64,000 bases of DNA from JBGAHD01 sp044226395 (GTDB lineage: Bacteria; Pseudomonadota; Gammaproteobacteria; Xanthomonadales; Ahniellaceae): contig JBGAHD010000002.1 in assembly GCA_044226395.1 (NCBI GenBank), positions 1,054,001 to 1,118,000 on the forward strand, given 5' to 3'. How positions within the stretch are numbered: position 1 is the first letter of the stretch; each line of letters starts with the position of its first letter. This document shows, piece by piece, positions 50,400 through 60,298 of this stretch. The notes beneath the pieces are model-generated. The model saw only the letters and a list, made by a program, of their open reading frames with translations. It had not been told where the DNA came from and searched no databases. The position numbers and the translations under genes are program-made.

Positions 50400-51452
50400 T
50401 CACCGTTCGGAATGACCCGGCTCGTCGTAAGTGCGCCGGGCGAAGAGATTGGGCTTGATCAGATCCATGAACGCGCGCGCCTGCGCGCTGAGATACTTGC
50501 CCTTGCGCACCACCACGCCGTAACTGCGCTGCGGAAAATATTGGCGCACGTTATGGATGGCCAGGCGCTGACGATCCTCGGGCGCCAGGCAAATGCCCGT
50601 GACGATGGAAATGCCCAGGCCCATCGCCACGTATTGCTTGATCACTTCCCAGCCGCCGACCTCGATCGCCACGTGATAGGGCACGCGTCGCCGCTGAAAA
50701 ATCAGATCGACCAAGCGATACGTGGTCAGTCGTCGCGGCGGCAGGATCAGGCCGTACGGTGACAAGTCTTCCAGGCGAATCTCGCGTCGCTGCGCCAAGG
50801 GGTGATCGAGCGGCGTGATCAGCATCGGATCGAAGTGATAGACCGGCTCGTAGCTCAGGTCATTGGGCACGTCAATCATCGAACCGACCGCGAAATCCAC
50901 CGCGTCCGAGCGCAACAAGGCCAGGCCATCGGAACCGGTGACGTTCGACAGCTGCAGGCGCACGCCGGGATGTTGATCGCGATAGGCCTGCACCAGTGGC
51001 GGTAGCAGAAACTGGATGGTCGACGAACCGGCGGCGATGTTGAGCTCGCCCGCGTCCATGCCGCTCACGCGCGTGCGGAACTCGCGATCGAGCGTGTCGA
51101 AGCCATCGATCAACGGCCGCGCGAGGTCATACAGCACTTGGCCTTGCGGCGTGAGTTGGACGCGTCGACCGCGACGATCGACCAGGTTCATGCCGAGCTC
51201 TTTTTCCAGCGCGCCCAATTGCAGGCTGATCGAGGGCTGCGACAGGAACAGCGCCTCGGCCGCGCGCGACAAGGTGCCGAGTTTCGCGATGTAGCACAGC
51301 GCGCGCAGCTGCTTGAGGCGATTGCCCTTGTAGTAGAAGCGCGGCTCGACCGCGGCTTCGCGTTTGACAGCGCGCGCCACCACGCGCTTGCCGCGCGTCT
51401 TCGGCGCCGGACGCGCGCCTCGAATCTTCAAACGTTTGTTTGATGTGGCCAT
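50400..51452 (-). CDS. LysR-family regulator divergent from the glyoxylate bypass genes
   Basis: The 350-residue LysR protein has a winged helix (LKQLRALCYIAKLGTLSRAA, EALFLSQPSISLQLGALEKE, LGMNLVDRRGRRVQLTPQG) preceded by an unusual basic 40-residue N-terminal extension. The effector domain shows IAAGSSTIQFLLPPLVQAYR and VKQYVAMG-like GWEVIKQYVAMGLGISIVTG, placing it near the CysB/Cbl-type subgroup. It diverges from aceB across 246 bases containing two 11-bp palindromes. It probably controls aceBA in response to a carbon metabolite. The inducer is unknown. Confidence 0.88.
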   Translation of the reverse strand: MATSNKRLKIRGARPAPKTRGKRVVARAVKREAAVEPRFYYKGNRLKQLRALCYIAKLGTLSRAAEALFLSQPSISLQLGALEKELGMNLVDRRGRRVQLTPQGQVLYDLARPLIDGFDTLDREFRTRVSGMDAGELNIAAGSSTIQFLLPPLVQAYRDQHPGVRLQLSNVTGSDGLALLRSDAVDFAVGSMIDVPNDLSYEPVYHFDPMLITPLDHPLAQRREIRLEDLSPYGLILPPRRLTTYRLVDLIFQRRRVPYHVAIEVGGWEVIKQYVAMGLGISIVTGICLAPEDRQRLAIHNVRQYFPQRSYGVVVRKGKYLSAQARAFMDLIKPNLFARRTYDEPGHSER

Positions 51453-51493
51453 GGCAATCAGCGACTTGGGCAGGTATTAACGCCGTCAATAGA

Positions 51494-51521
51494 TTTCATT
51501 GAAACATATGCTTTGTCAAAG
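51494..51521. promoter_or_regulatory. Paired palindromes, putative LysR operator of aceBA
   Basis: TTTCATTGAAA (51494-51504), CATATG (51505-51510) and CTTTGTCAAAG (51511-51521) are consecutive perfect dyads. The two 11-mers are 17 bp apart centre to centre, which suits adjacent LysR half-sites on one DNA face. Confidence 0.5.
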
Positions 51522-51698
51522 GCCGAATCCAGGCCTAGTGTCGACTCGACAAGCACGGCGGCGCGGCTTCGGACGCAGCCACCGGCGAATCGCCCGCGAC
51601 CCCGGAAGGTGAGGGCCGGCAAGCGGGCAAGGCGGTATCACCGCGGGCGCGTCGCGTGCTTTGGCACACTGGCGGGCCCCAACAGCAGCAGGTGCGTC

Positions 51699-53306
51699 AT
51701 GGTCAGCGCCGTCAAATCCTCACCTTCTCCCCAGTCGTCGGGTCTGACGATCAAGGGCCCCGACGCGCCCGGCGTCGCCGAGATCCTCACGCCGGCGGCG
51801 CGGGCCTTCCTGACTGATCTGCATCTGCGCTTCGAACCCACGCGCCAGGCCTTGCTCGCGGCGCGACGCGAACGCCAGGCGCGCTTCGACGCCGGCGAGT
51901 TGCCCGACTTCCTGCCCGAGACGCGCGCGATCCGCGAAAGCGATTGGCGCGTGGCCGAGATTCCCGAGGCGCTGCGAGATCGTCGCGTCGAGATCACGGG
52001 CCCGGTCGATCGCAAGATGATCATCAACGCGCTCAACTCCGGCGCGCGCGTGTTCATGGCCGACTTCGAGGATTCCTCGAGCCCGACCTGGACCAACATG
52101 ATCGAAGGCCAGATCAATCTGCGCGATGCCGTGGCCGGCACGATCGAATTCACCTCGCCCGAGGGCAAGCGCTACGCGCTCGGTCGCGAACTGGCGACCT
52201 TGATCGTGCGTCCGCGCGGCTGGCATCTGGATGAAAAGCATGCGCGCGTCGACAGTCACGCGATCGCGGGCGCCTTGTTCGACTTCGGCCTGTTCGCGTT
52301 TCACAACGCCAAGACCCAGGCCGCCGCGGGACGCGGACCGTTCTTCTACCTGCCCAAGATGCAAAGCCATCGCGAGGCGGCGCTGTGGAACGAGGTGATG
52401 GAGTTCACCGAAGCGCGGCTGGGCCTGACGCCGGGCACGATCAAGGCCACGGTGCTGATCGAAACCTTGCCCGCCGTGTTCGAGATGCACGAGATCCTGC
52501 ACGCGCTGCGCTCGCGCATCGTCGGTCTCAACTGCGGTCGCTGGGATTACATCTTTTCGTATCTGAAGACTTTTCGGGCGCACCGCGATCGTGTCCTGCC
52601 AGAGCGTGGACAGGTCACGATGGCGGTGCCCTTTTTAAAGCACTATTCGGAACTGCTGATCCAGACCTGCCATCGTCGCGGCGCTTTCGCCATGGGCGGC
52701 ATGGCCGCGCAGATTCCGATCTCGGGCGACGATCTGGCCAATCAGAAAGCGCTCGAGCGCGTGCGCGCCGACAAGCTGCGCGAAGTGCAGGCCGGCCATG
52801 ACGGCACCTGGGTCGCGCATCCGGGCTTGATTCCGGTGGCGCGCGCGATCTTCGATCAGCACATGCCCGGGCCCAATCAACTCGAGCGCCTGCGCGACGA
52901 CGTGCGCGTGACCCGCGACGATCTGATCGGCGCGCCGGCCGGCACAATCACGCGCGCGGGCTTTCTCAACAACATCGACGTGTGCGTGCGCTATCTCGCC
53001 GCCTGGCTCGATGGCCTGGGCTGCGTGCCGATCCATCACTTGATGGAAGACGCGGCCACCGCCGAGATCTCGCGCGCGCAGCTGTGGCAATGGCTGCACG
53101 TCGGTGGCTTGCGCTTCGACGATGGCGCGGCCCTGGATTTCGCCGCCTTCGACGAAGCCATCGCCTCCGTCGCCACGCGTCTGCCGCGCTACGGCCTGCC
53201 GGGCCAGGAGCGCATCGAGCAGGCCGCGTGGATGCTCGCCGAAATGACCCACGCGAAGGAACTCGCCGAGTTCCTCACGCTGCCCGCTTACGAACTGCTG
53301 GCTTGA
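51699..53306 (+). CDS. aceB: Malate synthase A
   Basis: The 535-residue enzyme condenses glyoxylate with acetyl-CoA to malate, the second step of the glyoxylate bypass. Landmarks are FMADFEDSSSPTWTNMIEGQ, VRPRGWHLDEKHARVDSHAI, FFYLPKMQSHREAALWNEVM, the signature region LNCGRWDYIFSYLKTF, FAMGGMAAQIPISGDD and the C-terminal LGCVPIHHLMEDAATAEISR. Length agrees with the AceB type rather than the longer GlcB. ATG at 51699 is used, since longer in-frame upstream sequence would read through the operator region. aceA follows 60 bases later. Confidence 0.95.
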   Translation: MVSAVKSSPSPQSSGLTIKGPDAPGVAEILTPAARAFLTDLHLRFEPTRQALLAARRERQARFDAGELPDFLPETRAIRESDWRVAEIPEALRDRRVEITGPVDRKMIINALNSGARVFMADFEDSSSPTWTNMIEGQINLRDAVAGTIEFTSPEGKRYALGRELATLIVRPRGWHLDEKHARVDSHAIAGALFDFGLFAFHNAKTQAAAGRGPFFYLPKMQSHREAALWNEVMEFTEARLGLTPGTIKATVLIETLPAVFEMHEILHALRSRIVGLNCGRWDYIFSYLKTFRAHRDRVLPERGQVTMAVPFLKHYSELLIQTCHRRGAFAMGGMAAQIPISGDDLANQKALERVRADKLREVQAGHDGTWVAHPGLIPVARAIFDQHMPGPNQLERLRDDVRVTRDDLIGAPAGTITRAGFLNNIDVCVRYLAAWLDGLGCVPIHHLMEDAATAEISRAQLWQWLHVGGLRFDDGAALDFAAFDEAIASVATRLPRYGLPGQERIEQAAWMLAEMTHAKELAEFLTLPAYELLA

Positions 53307-53310
53307 AACC

Positions 53311-53337
53311 CGCGCGACGACCTGACGTCGTCGCGCG
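53311..53337 (+). other. Intercistronic hairpin between aceB and aceA
   Basis: An 11-bp perfect stem (53311-53321 with 53327-53337) has a CTGAC loop. It lies 5-30 bases after the aceB stop and could attenuate or stabilise, adjusting the aceA:aceB ratio. Confidence 0.5.
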
Positions 53338-53366
53338 CGCCAGCCACAACCACCCCGAGGTAGACC

Positions 53367-54668
<1,302 letters not shown>

Positions 54669-54670
54669 GC

Positions 54671-54688
54671 GACATCGGGGGCGATGTC
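54671..54688 (+). terminator. First hairpin after aceA
   Basis: A 7-bp stem GACATCG/CGATGTC has a GGGG loop immediately downstream of the aceA stop. Confidence 0.4.
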
Positions 54689-54696
54689 GGGGAGCC

Positions 54697-54724
54697 GACG
54701 CGGGGCCGGTAACGGCCCCGCGTC
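54697..54724 (+). terminator. Main aceBA terminator hairpin
   Basis: A 12-bp perfect stem (54697-54708 with 54713-54724) with a GTAA tetraloop is followed by GTGTTGTG. It is the stronger of two hairpins after aceA. Confidence 0.65.
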
Positions 54725-55040
54725 GTGTTGTGCGCACAGCGGCGATGGCGCGCGTGATCGAGCGCGTCAATCGCGTGACGCGCGGAGCGCGTGTGTCCTG
54801 ATCGATCCTCGCGACTGTCATCGTCCTCGTCGCTGTCATCGCGCGCGCGTCGCGCCTTGACGTAAAACTCACGAACGCGTGACGGAACCGCGAAAGTCGC
54901 GTGGTTGTTCTCGACCCGAGCACCCCGAACGACCGACAAACGGCGGCGTAGTTGTGATGCCCGTCGCTTCTGCGACGTGGTTCACGGCGTATAGTCCATG
55001 CCCTCGCACCACGTCGTTTGTCCCTTTGGGGGGGATCCCG
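54725..55040. other. Intergenic region upstream of the DUF1800 gene
   Basis: About 316 bases without a convincing gene. The region includes a TATAGT -10-like element at 54990-54995, about 45 bases upstream of the DUF1800 ATG, with no good -35. A G-run lies just before the start codon. No RNA gene was recognised. Confidence 0.5.
54990..54995 (+). promoter_or_regulatory. Predicted -10 element of the DUF1800-DUF1501 promoter
   Basis: TATAGT, with a 5/6 match to TATAAT, lies 45 bases before the ATG at 55041. The -35 is weak. Confidence 0.45.
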
Positions 55041-57290
55041 ATGGCTTTCTCGAGACTGCCGAAACTCATGGTGGCGCTGGCAGGCGCCACGTATGCAATG
55101 ACCGCGCTGCCCGTGATCGCGGGCACCGAGGACGTGTTCTCGAACTCGTTCGAGACCCCGTTCAACACGCCCGCCAATGATGCCGAAGCCGCGCGCTTCC
55201 TCAATCAGGCGACCTTCGGCGCCACGGCCGCGGACATCACGCAGGTCAAGAACCTGTCGATCTCCGGCTGGCTCGACGCGCAATTGAACAGCGCGACCAC
55301 GACGCTCTCGCGCCCCTGGCTCGAGGCGTACACGGTGACCTTGGGCGCCAACACCTCGATCAGCCAGAACGATCGACTGCATCGTTGGTTCAATGTCGCG
55401 GTCACCGCGCCGGATCAGCTGCGTCAGCGCGTGGCCTACTCGTTGTCGCAGATCCTGGTGACTTCGGATCAAAACGACGTACTGGCCAACTATCCGATCA
55501 TGATGGCCGAGTACAACGACATCATGGTGCGCAATGCCTTCGGCAACTACCGCACCTTGATGGAAGAGGTGACGCTGTCGCCCATGATGGGTCGTTACCT
55601 GACCACCATGCGCAACCGCAAGTTCGAGTTGGTGCCGCAGGGCAATCCGATTCAGTACTACACCGCCGGCAATTCCGGCGTGCAGCCCGACGAGAACTAC
55701 GCGCGCGAAATCATGCAGCTGTTCTCGATCGGTCTGGTGCGTCGCAATGACGACTTCAGCTTGTTCGACGGCGACTCCGGCACCGCCGGCATCCAGACCG
55801 TGCCGACCTACGACGAGGACACGATCTCGACGCTGGCGCGCGTGTTCACCGGCCTGTCGCACGACTGCTCGGGCAATCAGCTCGTCGCGGGCGTGACCAT
55901 CAACCGCAATTGCGCGCCGACCACGGGCCCGACCTGCACCGGTCAGCTGTGCCGCTTCGCCAATGCCTCGGCGCTGTTCGGCAACGATCCGCCGCTGGAG
56001 ACGCGTCTGTCGGGTTCCAACTCCGATCGCGGCCTGCTGCATCCGGACTGGTATCGCTCGATGGTGTGCTACCCGCGCTATCACGACAACGGTCGCGACA
56101 CCTCGGGCAATGTGCTGGCCGATCCGAACAATCCGCCGCCGCTCAATCCGCCGCCGAACACGCCGGGCATGCCCGCGGGCTCGCCGGAACCGGACAAGAT
56201 CATCACCATCAACGGCACCACGCCGCTGCAGATCTCGCCCTCGGTGATCAATGGCGCCTCGCCGTTGAACTGCCATCGCACGGGCAATCCCTCGCCGCTG
56301 AGTCAGGCCGAGATGGATGCATGCGTGGCCTACTGCAACAACAACATCGACGCCGCGATCGACATGCTGTTCAACCATCCCAATACGCCGGTGATGGTGT
56401 CGCGTCAGTTGATCGAGCGCCTGGTGACCAGCAATCCCTCGCCGGAATACATCCAGCGCGTCACCGCCGTGTTCAAGGACAATGGCGTGGGCGTGCGCGG
56501 CGACCTCAAGGCCGTGATCCGCGCGATCCTGCTCGACACCGAAGCGCGTCAGCCGCCGTCGACGCCGGGTCAGCCGGTGAACTTCGGCAAGGTGCGCGAG
56601 CCGCTGTTGAAGCTTGTCGCGCTGTGGCGCTCGATGGGCGCGGTGTCGGCCGATACCGGCACTTTCCCGGTCGGCAATCCGCTGTCGGGTCAGCCCGCGC
56701 GTCGCCGCTGGGGCCCGATCGACAACACGCCGCAGGATGCGTATTCGCAGCGTCCGTTCGGCGCGCCGACCGTGTTCAACTTCTTCCTGCCCGACTATCA
56801 GCAGCCGGGTCCGGTGTCCTCGACGGGTCTCGACGGCTCGCCGTCGGCCGCGGGTTTGTTCTCGCCGGAGCTGCAGATCATTCACGAGGTCAGCACCATC
56901 ACCGCGTCGAATGACCTGTTCGGTCGCATCTGCGCGGGCTACGGTGGCACCAACAACAATTGCTCGGGCGCCTTCACCGCGCCGACCGATCGCGCGTACT
57001 TCCCGGTCGCCACCGTGGATTCGTGGCCGGCGGTGACCACGCCCGATCAGTTGATCGAGTTCTACAACACGCGTCTGCTCGGCGGCACCATGTCGGGCAC
57101 GATGCTGACCGGCAATACCTGCCCGCAAGGCGTGGGCACGGGCACCAAGGGGACGCTCTATTACCTGATGCGCTGCCAGAACCTGGCCACCACCATCACC
57201 GGTGGTACCCAGACCGATCGCGATCGACGTGCGAAGCTGTACATCCTGCACCTCGTCGCCGTCTCTCCCGAGTTCGCCACGCAGAAGTAA
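55041..57290 (+). CDS. Exported DUF1800-family protein with an N-terminal VFSNSFE motif
   Basis: The 749-residue protein begins with a signal peptide (LMVALAGATYAMTALPVIAG). Next comes TEDVFSNSFETPFNTP, which resembles the C-terminal tag of other exported proteins here but is placed at the mature N-terminus. DUF1800 hallmarks follow: AARFLNQATFGATAADI, LHRWFNVAVTAPDQLRQRVA, PDENYAREIMQLFSIGLV, HPNTPVMVSRQLIERLVTSN and REPLLKLVALWRSMGA. DUF1800 genes almost always pair with DUF1501, as here (13 bases apart). Their biochemical role is unknown. A GGGGGGG run serves as ribosome site. Confidence 0.88.
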   Translation: MAFSRLPKLMVALAGATYAMTALPVIAGTEDVFSNSFETPFNTPANDAEAARFLNQATFGATAADITQVKNLSISGWLDAQLNSATTTLSRPWLEAYTVTLGANTSISQNDRLHRWFNVAVTAPDQLRQRVAYSLSQILVTSDQNDVLANYPIMMAEYNDIMVRNAFGNYRTLMEEVTLSPMMGRYLTTMRNRKFELVPQGNPIQYYTAGNSGVQPDENYAREIMQLFSIGLVRRNDDFSLFDGDSGTAGIQTVPTYDEDTISTLARVFTGLSHDCSGNQLVAGVTINRNCAPTTGPTCTGQLCRFANASALFGNDPPLETRLSGSNSDRGLLHPDWYRSMVCYPRYHDNGRDTSGNVLADPNNPPPLNPPPNTPGMPAGSPEPDKIITINGTTPLQISPSVINGASPLNCHRTGNPSPLSQAEMDACVAYCNNNIDAAIDMLFNHPNTPVMVSRQLIERLVTSNPSPEYIQRVTAVFKDNGVGVRGDLKAVIRAILLDTEARQPPSTPGQPVNFGKVREPLLKLVALWRSMGAVSADTGTFPVGNPLSGQPARRRWGPIDNTPQDAYSQRPFGAPTVFNFFLPDYQQPGPVSSTGLDGSPSAAGLFSPELQIIHEVSTITASNDLFGRICAGYGGTNNNCSGAFTAPTDRAYFPVATVDSWPAVTTPDQLIEFYNTRLLGGTMSGTMLTGNTCPQGVGTGTKGTLYYLMRCQNLATTITGGTQTDRDRRAKLYILHLVAVSPEFATQK

Positions 57291-57303
57291 GAGGAGCGCA
57301 ACC

Positions 57304-58926
57304 ATGTCTCGCATTCATTTCCGCAAGCGTCGCGACTTCCTCAAGGGCGCCACCTGCGCCATGGCGGCCGGCGGCATTAGCACGTTGTTTCCGCAATTGT
57401 CGATGCTGCCCACGGCCAACGCCGGCACCGGCGCGGGCTACAAGGCCCTCGTGTGCATCTACCTTGATGGCGGCAACGACTCCTGGAATCTCGTGATCCC
57501 CGCCACCGCCGCGCGCCACGCCGAATACGTGGCCGCCCGCGGTGGTCTGTATCAGGGCGCGGGCACCTCGCTCGCCGTGCCGATCACCGGCGGCGGCGGC
57601 GCCTTGTTGCCCAACGCCCTGGCGCTCAATGGCACGGTCGGCGGCAACAGCTACGCGATGAATCCCTTCGTCGCCGCCACGCCGACCAATGCCGCGTCCA
57701 ACGGCGTGCACCTGCTGTACAACACCGGTCGCCTCGCCGTGATCGCCAATGCCGGTCCGCTGGTGGTGCCGCTGCGCAAGAGCACCTTCAACAGCTCGCC
57801 GCGTCCGCCGCAGCTGTACTCGCACAGCGATCAGACCAATCTGTGGATGATCGGTGGCGGCTCGAATTCGGCCTCGCCGAACGGTTGGGGCGGCATGGTC
57901 GCGGGTCAGGTCGCGGGTCCGAACGCGTTGAATCTGCCGCCGTGCATCTCGGTGGCGGGTCAGACGCGGTTCTTGATCGGCACCTTCCCCGGCGGCAGTC
58001 CGGTGATTCCGTATCGCGTGTCGACCTCGAACACCAATCCGGCGACGTCGTTGTCAAACTACGCGACCAATGACACGGCCGGTCAGGGCAACAATCGTCG
58101 CGAGGCGCTGACGACCCTGATCAACAACGCCTACCCGGATGTGTTCTCGACCGAGTACTCCGACATCGTCGAGCGCTCGCTCGCGCTGTCGACCACGGTC
58201 AACACGCAGATCTCGGGCCTGCCCAACGACGCCTTCGCCACCGCGCTCAATGCCTTCCCCAACACCAGCCTGGGCAATCAGCTCAAGCAGGTCGCGCGCA
58301 TGATCCGCATCAGTCGCGGCGGCACGGCGATCAACGCCAACCGTCAGGTGTTCTTCGTGCGCACGGGTGGCTACGACACGCATGACGCGCAGATCACCTC
58401 GGCCACGGCGGCCAACGGTCACCACGGTCTGTTGCAGCAGCTGTCGCAGGCGATGTTCGCGTTCAACAACGCCATGAATGCCTTGAACGGCATCGCCGGC
58501 TTCTCCGGCGTGTACAACGAGGTCGTGACCTTCACCATGAGCGAGTTCTCGCGCACGCTGAACTCCAACGGCGACGGCACCGACCACGCGTACGGCGGCG
58601 TGTCCTTGGTGATGGGCGCGCCGGTGTCGGCGGGTGGTCCGTTGAACGGCGGCACGATCTACGGTCCGTTCCCGCGCCAGGTCCTCGGCCTGACCCAGAA
58701 CGATGCCTCGCCGCTGCCGGCGCAGGAACGTGGCGAGTGCTTCAACCGCGGCGAGTTTATTCCGCGCGTGGCGGTGGATCAGATCGCGGCGACGTTCGCG
58801 CGCTGGTTCGGCATGAGCGATTCGGAGTTGCCGGGCCTGCTGCCCAACATCGACAACTTCGTCAGCCATCCCAACGCCAGCTTGATGGGCTATCAGTCGC
58901 GCACGGTCCCCTTCCTCAACTTCTGA
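57304..58926 (+). CDS. Tat-exported DUF1501-family protein
   Basis: The 540-residue protein has a Tat-like signal (RKRRDFLKGATCAMAAGG) and is likely exported folded. DUF1501 features include ALVCIYLDGGNDSWNLVIP, VIANAGPLVVPLRKSTF, LYSHSDQTNLWM, FFVRTGGYDTHDAQITSATA and FTMSEFSRTLNSNGDGTDHA. These recall the alkaline-phosphatase/sulfatase superfamily core. A GAGGAG site precedes the ATG. The preceding DUF1800 partner and downstream CxxCH proteins suggest a shared envelope process. A clear terminator follows. Confidence 0.9.
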   Translation: MSRIHFRKRRDFLKGATCAMAAGGISTLFPQLSMLPTANAGTGAGYKALVCIYLDGGNDSWNLVIPATAARHAEYVAARGGLYQGAGTSLAVPITGGGGALLPNALALNGTVGGNSYAMNPFVAATPTNAASNGVHLLYNTGRLAVIANAGPLVVPLRKSTFNSSPRPPQLYSHSDQTNLWMIGGGSNSASPNGWGGMVAGQVAGPNALNLPPCISVAGQTRFLIGTFPGGSPVIPYRVSTSNTNPATSLSNYATNDTAGQGNNRREALTTLINNAYPDVFSTEYSDIVERSLALSTTVNTQISGLPNDAFATALNAFPNTSLGNQLKQVARMIRISRGGTAINANRQVFFVRTGGYDTHDAQITSATAANGHHGLLQQLSQAMFAFNNAMNALNGIAGFSGVYNEVVTFTMSEFSRTLNSNGDGTDHAYGGVSLVMGAPVSAGGPLNGGTIYGPFPRQVLGLTQNDASPLPAQERGECFNRGEFIPRVAVDQIAATFARWFGMSDSELPGLLPNIDNFVSHPNASLMGYQSRTVPFLNF

Positions 58927-58948
58927 GGTCGGTGGCATCGATAACGAA

Positions 58949-58977
58949 AACGGCGCCGAAAGGCGCCGTTTTTGTTT
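58949..58977. terminator. Intrinsic terminator after DUF1501
   Basis: A 9-bp stem AACGGCGCC/GGCGCCGTT with a GAAA loop is followed by TTTGTTT. AAAA before the stem makes it bidirectional. It is the most canonical terminator in the window. Confidence 0.85.
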
Positions 58978-59025
58978 GTGCCTCGCGCGTCGCGCGCGGC
59001 GAAAGGTTCGCGCGTCGCGCGCGCC

Positions 59026-59595
59026 TCAGCGAATGTCCTCGAAATTACCCAGGAAATTGCGATCGCCGTTGGCGAAGATCGCGCCCAGCGCGATCCAGTC
59101 ATGCACCAGCGCCTGGAAATCGGTCGGCAGCGCGCCGGTCGCGGGCATGCGTCCGCCCATCAGCGGCGGCGTCGGGTTGTCGCAATTGAGCTTGCGGAAG
59201 ATCAGGCTCGACAACGGATCGCCCGGCACCACGCGCTTGTATTCCGGATGACCGTTGGCCTGTTGGCCGGATTCGTCGAAGCCCATCAGGTTCTCGCGCA
59301 CCACGTCGAAGCGCAGCGACAAACCGCCGGAGGAATTGTTGACGTGGCAAGTTTCGCAGACATTGTCGACCAGACCCTGGATGTCGCCTTCCCAGGTCAG
59401 ATGCACGCGAATCGGCTCGCTGGCCAGCGAGTCGCAACCGGTCGGCGTCGGCAATGCCGAGATCTGCCAGGGCAGATCGCCGGCCCAGGGCGCTTGGGCC
59501 GTCGTCGGCCAGGCCATGGCGGCGGGCGCGGTCAGCGCGAAAGCCAGCGCGATCGCGCGACGGGAGAGGGTCTTGGTGTTCATGCGCATACTCAC
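59026..59595 (-). CDS. Exported CxxCH (c-type heme-site) protein A
   Basis: The 189-residue protein has a signal peptide ending near PAAMAWP and one heme-binding motif, CETCH (VDNVCETCHVNNSSGG). Then come a planctomycete-cytochrome-C-like stretch and a Met-rich loop that could supply an axial ligand (PLMGGRMPATGALPTDFQAL). GTG at 59595 overlaps the stop of the upstream gene (GTGA); internal ATGs at 59589 and 59583 are alternatives. It ends FLGNFEDIR. Together with its neighbour it could relay electrons for the DUF1501 or DUF1800 products, but that is inferred only from proximity. Confidence 0.78.
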   Translation of the reverse strand: MSMRMNTKTLSRRAIALAFALTAPAAMAWPTTAQAPWAGDLPWQISALPTPTGCDSLASEPIRVHLTWEGDIQGLVDNVCETCHVNNSSGGLSLRFDVVRENLMGFDESGQQANGHPEYKRVVPGDPLSSLIFRKLNCDNPTPPLMGGRMPATGALPTDFQALVHDWIALGAIFANGDRNFLGNFEDIR

Positions 59596-60164
59596 GGAGT
59601 GAACGACGCCGCCGTCGGCGGCGGGAGCAGACCGCGCTGCAGGCGGTCGGATTCGATCTGATCGAGAAACAGGATATCGCTGACGGGATTGCCGTCCTCG
59701 TCGACGCCGCGCGCGCCTTCGGCGATCCAGTCGTAGATGCGGGCGCGAAGCGCGATGTCGATGCGATTGCCCGCCATCGACGGCGGCATATTGTCGTAGG
59801 TCGCCGGCGGCGCGCAGTTGAGCATGGCGTAGAGCAGCGAATCGTCCGGCTTCGCCGGCACCACGCGCGTCACCAGATCATTGCGGTAACTTGGCTGATT
59901 GATCAGGTTGAGAATGCTCGCGGTCGCGGTGTCGAGCTGCAGGCCGCCCATGCGCGCGGCATTGTTGTGGCAGCCCAGGCAACCGCCGAGCGACCACGCG
60001 GATTGCACCGCGCTGTAGTCGATGTTGCGCTCGATCGGCACCGAGGACAGATCATCGCACCCGTCGATGCCCTCGGCGCCCAGGCCGGTCGGATGCGCGG
60101 GCGCGCCGGACGACAGCGGCGAAGCCGCGAGCGTCAACGCGAACAGGCTGGCGAAGATCGACAT
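59592..60164 (-). CDS. Exported CxxCH (c-type heme-site) protein B
   Basis: The 190-residue protein has a signal peptide (SIFASLFALTLAASPLSSGA) and a single CLGCH motif (SLGGCLGCHNNAARMGG). It shares layout with the downstream protein: an N-terminal GCDDLSSVPIERNIDY region, CxxCH, a VVPAKPDDSLLYAMLNC block, PPSMAGNRIDIALRARIYDW, then an acidic tail. The two are therefore paralogous in architecture (each has P-x-D-x-L-x-x-L/M-x-x-C and M-P plus A-L-x-x-x-I-x-D-W). It is first in the minus-strand pair, with weak ribosome-site sequence. Confidence 0.78.
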   Translation of the reverse strand: MSIFASLFALTLAASPLSSGAPAHPTGLGAEGIDGCDDLSSVPIERNIDYSAVQSAWSLGGCLGCHNNAARMGGLQLDTATASILNLINQPSYRNDLVTRVVPAKPDDSLLYAMLNCAPPATYDNMPPSMAGNRIDIALRARIYDWIAEGARGVDEDGNPVSDILFLDQIESDRLQRGLLPPPTAASFTP

Positions 60165-60298
60165 AGGCTTCTGCGGGCCGGGGTAAACTGCGACGATACT
60201 AGCGTGGTCGTTAGCCTAACGTGGCGCTTGTCGCGAGGCTGTGACCGGTTGCCGGATCGCCGCCCGGCGGCGATCGCGCTCACTGGAGGAAAATGCCC

